A DNA stretch of 64,000 nt. It comes from CAVSWN01 sp963770995. Its GTDB lineage: Bacteria; Acidobacteriota; Vicinamibacteria; Vicinamibacterales; CAVVIG01. A program made the position numbers and the translations under genes. Every line of letters begins with the position of its first letter. Position 1 is the stretch's first letter. This document shows positions 49,678 to 58,305 of this stretch, in pieces. The stretch is taken from positions 496,001 to 560,000 of the forward strand of contig CAVYRS010000003.1 in assembly GCA_963770995.1 (NCBI GenBank), written 5' to 3'. The notes beneath the pieces were generated by a model. That model worked only from the letters and a program-made list of their open reading frames with translations, was not told where the DNA came from and searched no databases.

Positions 49678-50927
49678 TAGGTACCCATCGTAGCCTGAAG
49701 CGGCAGGCCTTCCCTGGTCGCGCGCAATCCGACTGCCAGCGCCGACACCAACAGCAGTGCCGCGAGCAGAAACGGCGCGCCGGGCACGTGGCGATCGTGA
49801 AACGGCCCGATCGCAAGCGCGAAGACCTGCGTGAACAGCACCGGCGCGATCATGTTGGCGATGCCGTTGAGGCTGCCGACCGCGCCTTGCAGCTGACCTT
49901 GCTCTGCCGGCCCGACGCGGCTGGTCATCAGACTCTGGAGCGACGGTCCCGCCAGGCCGTAGAGCGCCGTCATCGCGACGCCGAGCACGAAGATCCGGCC
50001 CGTCGGCGCCAGGCCGTACACCGTCATTCCGACAGCGCCGCTCGCGAATCCGACGGCGAGGGCGCGCCGCTCGCCGAGCGCGGCGACCAGGCGCCCGACC
50101 AGACCGCCCTGCACGACGATCGACATCACCCCGACCGCCGCGAGCACGAGGCCGATCGTGCGCTGATTCCAGTGATAGAGATAGGTCGTGTAGAGCACGA
50201 ACGTGATCGGCAGCGAATCGTGGGCCAGCATCGAGAGAAACCCGGCCGATCCGAGCCGGAACAGCGGCGGCCTGGAGCGCAGCAACTGGATCGATCCGAT
50301 CGGGTTCGCGCGCCGCCATTGGAAAGACGATCGGCGCTCGAGCGGAAGCGACTCAGGAAGAATGAAAAATCCGTACGCCGCGTTGGCCAGGCTGAGGACG
50401 GCGGCGCCCCAGAACGGCGCTCGCAGATCGATGGCGCCGAGCAGTCCGCCCACCGGCGGACCCACGATGAAGCCCACGCCGAACGCGACGCCCAGCAAGC
50501 CGAACTTCTTTGCCCGATCCTCGGGCGCCGTCACGTCCGCGACGTAGGCGCAGGCCGTACCGAAGCTCGACGAGGTCACGCCGGAAATCACGCGGCCGAC
50601 GAACAGCCACCACAACGAAGGGGCAACGGCCATCAACAGATAGTCGAGGCCCAGTCCCAGGTTCGACAGCAGAATCACCTTGCGCCGCCCGAACCGATCG
50701 GAGAGCGACCCGAGGATCGGCGAACAGATGAACTGCATCGCCGCCCACACGGTCGCGAACACGCCGTAGATCGACGCGCCCATCGCGGTGTCGCCGCCGC
50801 GGAACGCCACGACGAGCGCCGGCAACACCGGCACGATGACGCCAAGCGCGAGCATGTCGAGCAGGACCGTGATGAAGATGAAAATGAAGGCCGCACGAGA
50901 GTGGCGGGCCTGTTCGCAAGGCATCAT
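49677..50927 (-). CDS. MFS transporter, TetA-like multidrug/metabolite:H+ antiporter
   Basis: 416 residues with 12 predicted membrane helices. Family features: FIFITVLLDMLALGVIVPVLP in helix 1, the loop 2-3 motif GSLSDRFGRRKVIL, GRVISGVTSSSFGTACAYVAD in helix 4-5, and an internal repeat in the second half. This is the TetA/drug:H+ antiporter-1 type, which exports drugs or toxic metabolites in exchange for protons. It is coupled to the downstream dioxygenase by a TAATG overlap. No regulator gene is adjacent. The start could also be the second Met. Confidence 0.92.
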   Translation of the reverse strand: MMPCEQARHSRAAFIFIFITVLLDMLALGVIVPVLPALVVAFRGGDTAMGASIYGVFATVWAAMQFICSPILGSLSDRFGRRKVILLSNLGLGLDYLLMAVAPSLWWLFVGRVISGVTSSSFGTACAYVADVTAPEDRAKKFGLLGVAFGVGFIVGPPVGGLLGAIDLRAPFWGAAVLSLANAAYGFFILPESLPLERRSSFQWRRANPIGSIQLLRSRPPLFRLGSAGFLSMLAHDSLPITFVLYTTYLYHWNQRTIGLVLAAVGVMSIVVQGGLVGRLVAALGERRALAVGFASGAVGMTVYGLAPTGRIFVLGVAMTALYGLAGPSLQSLMTSRVGPAEQGQLQGAVGSLNGIANMIAPVLFTQVFALAIGPFHDRHVPGAPFLLAALLLVSALAVGLRATREGLPLQATMGT

Positions 50928-50936
50928 CTAGGTGAA

Positions 50937-50996
50937 GCAGCCACGAAAACACGAAACCACGAAAAATGAAAGCAATTTTGTTTCATGCTTTCGTCG
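50937..50996. repeat. CCACGAAG-word inverted repeat, shorter form
   Basis: AGCCACGAAAACACGAAACC and CATGCTTTCGTCG arms around an AT-rich centre. It lies between the divergent MFS and DUF4159 genes. Confidence 0.7.
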
Positions 50997-51014
50997 CCGA
51001 TCCATAATCGCTCG

Positions 51015-51776
51015 ATGGTCCGTTCGCTGGCGATCATGGCGGCAGTCGCGGTCGCCGCGGCGACGGCGCCGGCGACCCAGGATTTGCCGCGGATGGGACA
51101 CTACTCGGCGCCCGTCCCCTACGATGGTCGCTTCACCCTCGTCCGGCTGCGCTGGGGCGCGGACTTTGGTTCGTCGCGCGGGCGATTCGGTTTCCAGGCG
51201 GCGTGGAACCACGATTACCCGCGCGCGGAGCAGAACCTCACGGCGATCGTCCGCGAGCTGACCTACCTCGACGTCCGCGACGATGGCAACCAGATCCTGA
51301 CGCTCGACGATCCCAATCTGTTCAAGTATCCGATCGCCTTCATGTGGGAGCCGGGGTTCTGGAATCTCACCGATCGTGAAGCCGAGTCGTTCCGCGCGTA
51401 CCTGCAGAAGGGCGGATTCGCGATCTTCGAGGACTTCGACGGCCCGGCGCAGTGGCGGAACTTCGAAGCCCAGATGCTGCGCGTGCTGCCCAACGCCCGC
51501 TTCGTCGAACTCGACCCGGGGCATCACATCTTCAACGCGTTTTTTCAGATCAGGGACATCGACGCGATCGTCCATCCGATGTCGCAGCTGAAGCCGAGCT
51601 ACCGCGGCATCTTCGAGGACAACGATCCCGAAAAGCGGCTGATGGTGGTGGCCAACTTCGACAACGACATCCCTGAATACTGGGAATGGTCGGGGCAGGG
51701 ACTCTTCCCCTTCGACGCGTCGAACGATGCGTACAAACTAGGCGTGAATTATCTCATTTACGGCCTGACGCACTGA
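51015..51776 (+). CDS. Exported DUF4159-family protein
   Basis: 253 residues from ATG 51015. Signal peptide (SLAIMAAVAVAAATAPATQ), then a DUF4159 domain: YDGRFTLVRLRWGADFG, AWNHDYPRAEQNLTAIVREL, a central GFWNLTDREAESFRAYLQKG and FAIFEDFDGPAQWRNFE. Sequence of this kind resembles a glutamine-amidotransferase-like (ThuA-related) fold, but its activity is unknown. The C-terminus DASNDAYKLGVNYLIYGLTH is complete. The next gene starts 143 bases downstream. Confidence 0.88.
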   Translation: MVRSLAIMAAVAVAAATAPATQDLPRMGHYSAPVPYDGRFTLVRLRWGADFGSSRGRFGFQAAWNHDYPRAEQNLTAIVRELTYLDVRDDGNQILTLDDPNLFKYPIAFMWEPGFWNLTDREAESFRAYLQKGGFAIFEDFDGPAQWRNFEAQMLRVLPNARFVELDPGHHIFNAFFQIRDIDAIVHPMSQLKPSYRGIFEDNDPEKRLMVVANFDNDIPEYWEWSGQGLFPFDASNDAYKLGVNYLIYGLTH

Positions 51777-51919
51777 GGGCCCTGACGTTCGCGGAAAGCA
51801 CGCGAGAGTGCTTGTCCACCCAAAGCACACTAGGGTGCGCTTCGCGCCCGCGATACAAACGGAGACTTGAACCGGCGCGGAACCGCACGTTAAGGTTGCG
51901 TAAAGGACGAGGAGTTCCG

Positions 51920-53368
51920 ATGCGCATGCGGTTCGCGATGACGTGTGTTCTCAGCGTAGCGTACGCGACGGGGCTGGCGGCCGACAACTGGCCCCACTGG
52001 CGCGGGCCGTCGAAGAACGGAGTGAGCGGGGAAACGGGGCTCCCGGTGTCGTGGAGGGCGACGTGCATCGACGCGCCCAAGCCGCCGGCGCAGCCGGCCG
52101 CAACCGCACTGCCTGCGGAGCCTCAGCGCGGCCGGGGCGGACGCGGCCGCGGCGGGTTCGGCGAGGAGAGCCGGCCGCTCACACCGCTCAACTGCTTCGA
52201 AATCAAAACCGAGAACGTGAGCTGGAAGCTGGCGCTGCCGGCCTACAGCGGATCGACGCCCATCATCTGGGGCGATCTCATCTTCCTGAACGTCGCCACG
52301 GCGGCCGACCGCGGCGATCTCGAGCTCTGGGCCGTGGACCGCAACAAGCAGTCCGTGCTCTGGAAGCGGCCGCTCGCCCCCGGCAACCACATCGAGCGCA
52401 AGCAGAACATGTCGTCGCCCTCCCCAGTCACCGACGGCCGCCACGTCTGGGTCATGACGGGCGTCGGCGTGCTGAAGGCGTTCGACTTCGCCGGCAAAGA
52501 GATCTGGATGCGCGACATCCAGGCCGACCACGGCCGCTTCGGCCTCAACTGGGGCTACGCATCGTCGCCGCTGCTCCAGGGCGACGCGCTGTACGTGCAA
52601 GTGCTGCACGGCATGAGGACCGATGATCCGTCGTACGTGATGAAGATCGACACGATAACGGGCAAGACCGTCTGGCACGTGCAGCGGCCCACCGACGCGA
52701 TCGTCGAGTCGCCAGACTCGTACACGACGCCCGCGTGGATCGAGGCGAACGACAAGGCGGAGCTCGTGATCACCGGAGGCGACGTCGTAACCGGCCACGA
52801 TCCGGCGACCGGCCGCGAGCTCTGGCGCGCCGACATCCTCAATCCCGACAACGACCGCAACTATCGCATCGTCGCGTCGCCGACGATCGCGGGCGGTATG
52901 GTCATCGCGCCGAGCCGCGTCAATCCGCTGGTGGCCATCCGGCCGGGCGGCAGCGGCGACGTGTCGTCGAGCCACGTCGTCTGGAAGTTCGATCGGGGGC
53001 CGGATGTGCCGACGCCGGTCAGCGACGGAACGTATCTCTACGTGGTGCGCGACGGGGGGCAGGTGTTCTGCCTCGATCTGAAGACGGGCGCTGTCGTGTA
53101 CGGCCCCGAGCGCCTGCCGTCGGGCACCTACAGCGCCTCGCCTGTCCTGGCCGACGGGAAGATCTACGTCACGACGGAGGCAGAGGGGCGGACGACGGTG
53201 TTCAAGGCCGGACCGAAGTTCGAGATCTTGTCGACGAATTCGCTCGCAGACGACTGCTCGCCCTACTGCCTCAGCACAGTGGCGGTGTCGGACGGACAGC
53301 TGTTCATCCGATCGAGCTCGTACCTCTGGGTGATCGGACAGCGCGCAGCAAGATCCGGCGCACGCTGA
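51920..53368 (+). CDS. Exported BamB-like/PQQ-type propeller protein
   Basis: 482 residues from ATG 51920 after GGACGAGGAG. Signal peptide to about residue 22, then NWPHWRGPSKNGVSGE (typical start of exported PQQ-like propellers in this phylum), a Gly/Arg-rich insert (about residues 70-85) and blades with SSPSPVTDGRHVWVMTGVGV, NWGYASSPLLQGDALYVQ, VASPTIAGGMVIAPSR and SASPVLADGKIYVTTEAEG. Related to the frameshifted gene at 22914-24168 but intact. No catalytic role is established for this group. The region 51777-51919 holds only small inverted repeats (AGCACGCGAGAGTGCT). Confidence 0.85.
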   Translation: MRMRFAMTCVLSVAYATGLAADNWPHWRGPSKNGVSGETGLPVSWRATCIDAPKPPAQPAATALPAEPQRGRGGRGRGGFGEESRPLTPLNCFEIKTENVSWKLALPAYSGSTPIIWGDLIFLNVATAADRGDLELWAVDRNKQSVLWKRPLAPGNHIERKQNMSSPSPVTDGRHVWVMTGVGVLKAFDFAGKEIWMRDIQADHGRFGLNWGYASSPLLQGDALYVQVLHGMRTDDPSYVMKIDTITGKTVWHVQRPTDAIVESPDSYTTPAWIEANDKAELVITGGDVVTGHDPATGRELWRADILNPDNDRNYRIVASPTIAGGMVIAPSRVNPLVAIRPGGSGDVSSSHVVWKFDRGPDVPTPVSDGTYLYVVRDGGQVFCLDLKTGAVVYGPERLPSGTYSASPVLADGKIYVTTEAEGRTTVFKAGPKFEILSTNSLADDCSPYCLSTVAVSDGQLFIRSSSYLWVIGQRAARSGAR

Positions 53369-53392
53369 TGAGCTCATTGACGGTCTGACGCA

Positions 53393-53779
53393 CTAAGTCG
53401 CTGAAGCAGATGTAAACAGCCGCTCGGTCTCCTTCGAAAACAGTACCCACAACCCGTAGACGCCGACGATCGTCCCGAGCGGAATCATCATCAGCGACAG
53501 GATCGAAATCACCATCCCGGCAACTCGCGCCCACGGCCGCAAGCGCACCAGGCCGACGCCGATGATCACGCTCGGGATCGACACAGCAGCCACACAGGTG
53601 ACGAGGGCCATGCCGGTGATCCCGATGATCGGCAGCGCGATCTGGGCATCCGGATCGCCGCTCGCCCCGACGACGCTCGTGACGCCGCCGAACATGAAGA
53701 CGAGGATGAGCGCGCCGAACAATCCCATCGCACCCAACGCGATTTGCAGCGAACCGAGGACCTTCACATGCGTGTCCAT
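53393..53779 (-). CDS. Small membrane protein, four helices
   Basis: 128 residues from ATG 53779. Four hydrophobic segments (LQIALGAMGLFGALILVFMFGG; IALPIIGITGMALVTCVAAV; SVIIGVGLVRLRPWAR; VISILSLMMIPLGTIVGVYG) and a C-terminal WVLFSKETERLF. The pattern resembles DUF4064/DUF4870-like uncharacterised membrane proteins, including the arginine-rich LRPWAR turn. It lies 14 bases from the stop of the propeller protein at 53794, same strand, so they may share a transcript. Confidence 0.75.
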   Translation of the reverse strand: MDTHVKVLGSLQIALGAMGLFGALILVFMFGGVTSVVGASGDPDAQIALPIIGITGMALVTCVAAVSIPSVIIGVGLVRLRPWARVAGMVISILSLMMIPLGTIVGVYGLWVLFSKETERLFTSASAT

Positions 53780-53793
53780 GCAGCCTCCGTTGC

Positions 53794-56700
53794 CTACTTC
53801 TCTTTCAGCCACTGATCCTGCAGCACAGTGATCGGCTTGACCAGCGTCTTGCCGGCCGCGTTCACGGTGACGATGTAGGTGCCGGGCTCGACGGCTTGCG
53901 GAGCACCGCCGCGCCCTCCACCTCCACCCCCGCCGCCACCCGGCTGTCCGGCTGGCGGGTTCGGCGCCAGGTTCCAGAGCACGCGATTGATGCCCGCCTG
54001 CCCGGCGCCGTCCAGAGTGCGCACGACCCGGCCGGCGGCGTCCGCGATCGAAATCTTCACCTCACCCGGCGCGGCCGCTTTCAGGTAGTAGCTGATGTAG
54101 GCGCCGCGCGGCGCGTTCTCGCCGCTGTACACTTTTTGCCCGCGTTCTACCGAACCGCGCTGCTGATCGTTCAGCCAGGCGATCGCCGGACGCATGTCGA
54201 ACAGGAACGCGTCCTGCGATTGCACGTCCGCCGTCCACTGCTGCAGCGGCGTCAGGTCATCGGCGATGTAGACGCTCCGCCCGTGCGTGGCGACGATCAG
54301 GTCGTTGTCCCGCGGATGCACGATGATGTCGTCGGTGCGCACCGTGGGGTAGTTGGTCATGAACTTCTTCCATTGCTTCCCGCCGTCGAGCGAGATGAAC
54401 AACCCGAACTCCGTCCCCACGTACAGCAGGTTGCGATTCTTCGGATCTTCCCGAATCACCTGCGCGTTGCCGTAGGCCGGCAGGTCGTTCGTGATGTTCT
54501 CGAAGCTCTGTCCGTAGTTCCGGGTCACGAACACGTACGGCTTGAGGTCGTCGCTCCGATGACCGTCCACCGCGACGTACGCAGTGCCTGCATCGAAGTG
54601 CGACGCATCGATCCGCGCGACCCAATGAAGATGATTCGGCGGCAGCCCTGTCAGGTTCTTCCCGACTTCGGTGAACGACTGTCCGCCATCCCGGCTCACC
54701 TGCAGATTCCCATCGTCGGTCCCCGCCCACACGACGCCGGGCAGGATCGGCGATTCAGAAATCGAGATGATCGTGCTGTACGAGGTGACGCCGTCGTTCT
54801 TGGAGAGCTGCGGCCGGTTCCCCGGCACTCCCATCATCGACACGGTGTTGCGATCGATCTGCCGTGTGAGGTCGGCGCTCGCCACCCACGTGTCACCCTG
54901 GTTGTACGACTTGAACACGCGGTTGCCACCGAGCCACACGATCTTCGGGTTGTGGGGCGACATGATCACCGGCGTGTTCCAGTTGAAGCGATACTCGTCG
55001 CCCGGCTGCGCGTTCAGCACGTTCGGTGCGGCGCCGCGGCCGCCACCGCCGCCTTGCGCCCCACCTGCCTCACCTGCACCACCTGCCCTGCCTGCCCGTG
55101 GCGGCGCCACCGGACGGATGCTCTGGCCGCGGCCGGTGCGCAAGTCGTAGCGGTTCGTGTTGCCGTTCTGCGACTCGGAGATCACGATGTTGTGGTCGGT
55201 GGGATCGACGGCGGTGTAGAACCCGTCGCCGCCGCCGATGCCGAACCAGTCGGCGTTCGTGATGCCGCCGCGCCCGCGCACGGCGCTCGGCCCGCCCCAG
55301 CTCCCGTTGTCCTGCAGCCCGATGTAGACGTAGTACGGACGCCGCATGTCGGCGGAGACGATGTAGGCGGTCGCGGTCGCCATCGTGTTCACATAGTCCC
55401 ACGTCCGGCCCTGATCCCAGCTCACGTTGAGACCGCCGTCGTTGCCGATCAGGATGTGCTTCGGGTTCTTCGGGTCGATCCAGATGGCGTGCTGATCGAC
55501 GTGACCGGGCGACCCGCCGCCGCCGGCCGCGTCGAGCGTCGTGAAAGTCTTGCCGCCGTCGAGCGACTTCGCGACCGGCAGACCGGCGACGTAGATCGTT
55601 TTGTCGTTCGTCGGGTCGATGCGGATCTGGCTGAAATACATCGGACGCGCGTTGCAGTTGCTGAGGTGCGTCCACGTTTCGCCACGGTTCTCCGAACGGA
55701 AGATCCCGCCGCGCCGCACGTCGAGCCCCGGCGGCGTCCAACCGGAAGGAGGCTGTCCGGCTTCACCACCACCGCCGCCGCCGCCACCTCCGGCCTGATA
55801 GCCGCGCGTCGGACCGCCGTTGTTGCACCAGTCGAACGATGGCCCGCCGCGTCCGCCGCCTCCGGGGCCCGCCCCTCCTGCCCGTCCTGCTTGTCCTGCC
55901 TCTCCAGCCCGACCCGCTCCACCCGCCGCACCCGGCGGCGTCACAGCGGCCGCACCCGGCGGCGTGTTCTCCGTCGGCGCCGTGCCCGTTTCACCCGCTT
56001 CGACCTGCGCGTACACCACCCGCGGATTCGATCGCGAGACGTCGAGCGCCACGCGGCCGTACGTCCCGGGCGGCAGGCCCATCTCCGACAGCTTCGACCA
56101 CGTCTTGCCGGCGTCCGTGCTCTTCCAAATCGCGCTGCCCGGACCGCCGCCGTTGAAGCAACATCCACTGCGACGCCGCTGATGGCTTGCGGCGTAGAGG
56201 ATGCTGCTGTTCGACGGATCGATCGCGATGTCCGTGAACCCGGTGTCATCGTCGATGAACTTCACCTTCGTCCACATCTTGCCGCCGTCGGTCGACTTGA
56301 ACACGCCGCGATCGGGATTCGGGCCGAACAGGTGGCCGGGTGACGCCACGTAGAGTGTGTCGGGGCTTCTCGGATCGATCGCGATTCGCGCGATCGTCTG
56401 CGTCTCACGCAGTCCGATGTGCGCGAAGGTCTTCCCGCCGTCTGTCGTTTTGTACATGCCGTCACCGAACGACGAGGTCTGCCTGTTGTTCGCTTCGCCG
56501 GTCCCGATGTAGACGATGTTTGGATTCGTGGGATGGATGGCGATGTCGCCAATCGACCCGGTGCCATACGTGTCGAATACCGGCTCGAACGTCGTCGCGT
56601 TGTTCTCCGATTTCCACACGCCGCCAACGGCGTAGCCGAGATAGATGATGTTCGGATCGCTTTCAGACACTGCAACGTCGTCGATCCGGCCGCCCATGAC

Positions 56701-56871
56701 GGCTGGGCCGATCGAGCGCAGCTTGAAGCTGGCCAGCAGCGGATCGGCAGACTGATTGATCAGCCGTGCTCGGTCCGCGCCCGGTCCCTGCCCGAGCGGA
56801 GCGACGATGAACAGCGGAGCCGCCAGCAGAGCCAACGGCAGCACCAGGCGAGGCAGGTAAGTCAGCTTCAT
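53794..56871 (-). CDS. Exported sortilin/BNR-type multi-propeller protein (glycosyl-hydrolase-like), copy 1
   Basis: 1025 residues with a signal peptide. Two propeller halves carry many Asp-box-type repeats (TTDGGKTF, STDGGKMW, STDAGKTW, SRDGGQSF) and opening LRSIGPAVMGGRIDDVAVSESDPN, as in sortilin/VPS10-like and xyloglucanase-like exported proteins common in Acidobacteriota. The last roughly 110 residues form a FlgD-like Ig domain (GEVKISIADAAGRVVRTLDG) before the end DQWLKEK. Two Gly/Ala low-complexity inserts (about residues 315-345 and 600-620) contain a GAGEAGRA-type octapeptide. A role in outer-surface binding or polysaccharide breakdown is possible; catalytic residues cannot be assigned. 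Confidence 0.85.
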   Translation of the reverse strand: MKLTYLPRLVLPLALLAAPLFIVAPLGQGPGADRARLINQSADPLLASFKLRSIGPAVMGGRIDDVAVSESDPNIIYLGYAVGGVWKSENNATTFEPVFDTYGTGSIGDIAIHPTNPNIVYIGTGEANNRQTSSFGDGMYKTTDGGKTFAHIGLRETQTIARIAIDPRSPDTLYVASPGHLFGPNPDRGVFKSTDGGKMWTKVKFIDDDTGFTDIAIDPSNSSILYAASHQRRRSGCCFNGGGPGSAIWKSTDAGKTWSKLSEMGLPPGTYGRVALDVSRSNPRVVYAQVEAGETGTAPTENTPPGAAAVTPPGAAGGAGRAGEAGQAGRAGGAGPGGGGRGGPSFDWCNNGGPTRGYQAGGGGGGGGGEAGQPPSGWTPPGLDVRRGGIFRSENRGETWTHLSNCNARPMYFSQIRIDPTNDKTIYVAGLPVAKSLDGGKTFTTLDAAGGGGSPGHVDQHAIWIDPKNPKHILIGNDGGLNVSWDQGRTWDYVNTMATATAYIVSADMRRPYYVYIGLQDNGSWGGPSAVRGRGGITNADWFGIGGGDGFYTAVDPTDHNIVISESQNGNTNRYDLRTGRGQSIRPVAPPRAGRAGGAGEAGGAQGGGGGRGAAPNVLNAQPGDEYRFNWNTPVIMSPHNPKIVWLGGNRVFKSYNQGDTWVASADLTRQIDRNTVSMMGVPGNRPQLSKNDGVTSYSTIISISESPILPGVVWAGTDDGNLQVSRDGGQSFTEVGKNLTGLPPNHLHWVARIDASHFDAGTAYVAVDGHRSDDLKPYVFVTRNYGQSFENITNDLPAYGNAQVIREDPKNRNLLYVGTEFGLFISLDGGKQWKKFMTNYPTVRTDDIIVHPRDNDLIVATHGRSVYIADDLTPLQQWTADVQSQDAFLFDMRPAIAWLNDQQRGSVERGQKVYSGENAPRGAYISYYLKAAAPGEVKISIADAAGRVVRTLDGAGQAGINRVLWNLAPNPPAGQPGGGGGGGGGRGGAPQAVEPGTYIVTVNAAGKTLVKPITVLQDQWLKEK

Positions 56872-57024
56872 AGCCGGGATTCTACTCCCCTCAGCGGGAC
56901 GGTATCGACGGCACGGTCGATGCTTTACATCATGTGCCCGCCTACGCGCTGGGAGGCGCTTCGGCGCGGCATCACGCCGTAGCGCGACAGCATCTGGCGC
57001 GCGGAGGCGGATGGAGACTGAACA

Positions 57025-57177
57025 ATGATGACTGTGCTGATCGTTTTGCTCGTTCTGATGCTGCTGGGCGCGCTACCCGCCTGGCCACACAGCCGGAGCT
57101 GGGGGTACTTCCCGAGCGGTGGCCTCGGGCTCATCCTGCTGATTCTCATCATTCTGGCACTCAGCGGACGACTGTAG
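57025..57177 (+). CDS. DUF3309 family small membrane protein (50 aa)
   Basis: The frame from ATG 57025 (or 57028) to TAG 57175-57177 encodes MMTVLIVLLVLMLLGALPAW, a conserved PHSRSWGYFPSGGLG segment and a second helix LILLILIILALSGRL. This is a textbook DUF3309 protein. The function is unknown; the family is often stress-associated. Confidence 0.9.
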   Translation: MMTVLIVLLVLMLLGALPAWPHSRSWGYFPSGGLGLILLILIILALSGRL

Positions 57178-57184
57178 GCAAACC

Positions 57185-57493
57185 TCAGCGTTTCTGCTGC
57201 CAGCCATTCGCGCTGCTTTGCGGCCGGGCGGTCGTCCCGCTCGGCCGCAAATTTGATCCCCTCACCCAGGCACGAACCGCGGAAAGGCGAGACGACGAGA
57301 AGCCGACGGTTTCCGGCTTGTCGACCGACTCCCACTGCGCACCAGGAAAAACGGATTGCGATTGAAGCGCCGCCGAGAGAAGGAGAAAAGCAAGAGCGAC
57401 CACGAGGCCACGAAAACACGAAGAAAGCCAAAGCCGTTTCTTCTTCGTGGCTTCGTGGCTTCGTGGTTGCATTTGCATCCGACGGGTGTTCAC
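57185..57493 (-). pseudogene. Truncated serine-hydrolase (beta-lactamase-like) N-terminus
   Basis: A GTG at 57493 overlaps the stop of the enoyl-CoA hydratase gene (GTGA). The predicted product begins with residues encoded by a CCACGAAG hairpin repeat, then a signal-like helix (GLVVALAFLLLSAALQSQS) and FPGAQWESVDKPETVGFSSS followed by RLSAVRAWV, typical of the start of exported beta-lactamase-family serine hydrolases. After that it runs into unrelated sequence and stops at 57185. The SxxK active site and the rest of the enzyme are absent. Confidence 0.55.
57401..57478. repeat. CCACGAAG-word inverted repeat, inside a truncated gene
   Basis: CCACGAGGCCACGAAAACAC and TTCGTGGCTTCGTGGCTTCG then TGGTTGC, around AAAGCCAAAGCCG. 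It lies across the 5' end of the truncated hydrolase. Confidence 0.85.
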
Positions 57494-58257
57494 TTTTTCA
57501 ATGTGCGCTGAACGTAGTCGCGGATCCTGTCGAGGGTGCTCGGCGCCGCCCAGTATTCGTTGATGGCGGGATCGATCCGCGCCTGGCCGTCGCGAATCCT
57601 GGCGAACGCCGGTTCGCGCAGCTGGTTCTTCGTGATCGAAAACGCCGCGGCGGGAAGGGCCGCCATCGCCGTCGCCGCGGCGACCGCCTCGTCGAGCAGG
57701 CGATCGGGATCGACGGCCACATCCACGAGCCCGCGCTCGGCCGCGAGATCCGCGGTCAGCGTCTCGCCGCTGTAGATGAGCGCGGTCAGATGCGGCGGTG
57801 GAACCGCCTGCCGCATGATTTCCAGCGCGACGGTTGGAAACGGCACACCCACGAGCAGCTCCGGCACGCCGATGCGCCCGGCGCCTCTGGCCATCAGCCG
57901 GCGATCAGCGGCGCATGCCAGGATGCATCCGCCGGCGATCGCATGGCCGTTCACGGCTGCTACGAGCGGTTTCTCGAAGGTGAAGAAGGCCTCGAACGCG
58001 CGCCTGAGGACGGGTAGAAACACGCCGGCGTAGGCCTGGCCGCCCTCGACGAGCCGGGGAAGGTCCACGCCCGCCGAGAAAATCGAGCCGCCCGCCGTGA
58101 GGACCGCGGCCTTCGCCGGCGAGCGCGCGCACGCACCGAAGGCGTCGGTCAACGCGCCGCAGAACTCCACGTCGAGCACATTCGCCTTGCCGTGCGCCAT
58201 CGTGAGAATGGCGACGTCGCCGCGGTGCGACACTGAGATCATGTGAGACGGTTCCAT
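57490..58257 (-). CDS. Enoyl-CoA hydratase/isomerase family protein
   Basis: 255 residues from ATG 58257 (an ATG at 58242 is also possible). Crotonase fold: the oxyanion-hole segments GGSIFSAGVDLPRL (about 60) and AAVNGHAIAGGCILACAADRRLM (about 100-122), then GAGRIGVPELLVGVPFP with the catalytic-region Glu. The C-terminal helix DRIRDYVQRTLKK is complete. It could hydrate enoyl-CoA thioesters in fatty acid or aromatic degradation; exact substrate is unknown. It diverges from the HExxH gene with 48 bases between starts. Confidence 0.9.
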   Translation of the reverse strand: MEPSHMISVSHRGDVAILTMAHGKANVLDVEFCGALTDAFGACARSPAKAAVLTAGGSIFSAGVDLPRLVEGGQAYAGVFLPVLRRAFEAFFTFEKPLVAAVNGHAIAGGCILACAADRRLMARGAGRIGVPELLVGVPFPTVALEIMRQAVPPPHLTALIYSGETLTADLAAERGLVDVAVDPDRLLDEAVAAATAMAALPAAAFSITKNQLREPAFARIRDGQARIDPAINEYWAAPSTLDRIRDYVQRTLKK

Positions 58258-58305
58258 TGAGCCGAGATTAAACCAAACGAAGGCTGCTGGCGTCTAATGA
58301 GCGCC

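Noticed and set aside
53896..56343. 815-codon open frame on the plus strand
   Set aside because: Exactly antisense to the BNR propeller gene; its composition (Arg, Pro, His rich) shows no domain. A shadow of codon bias.
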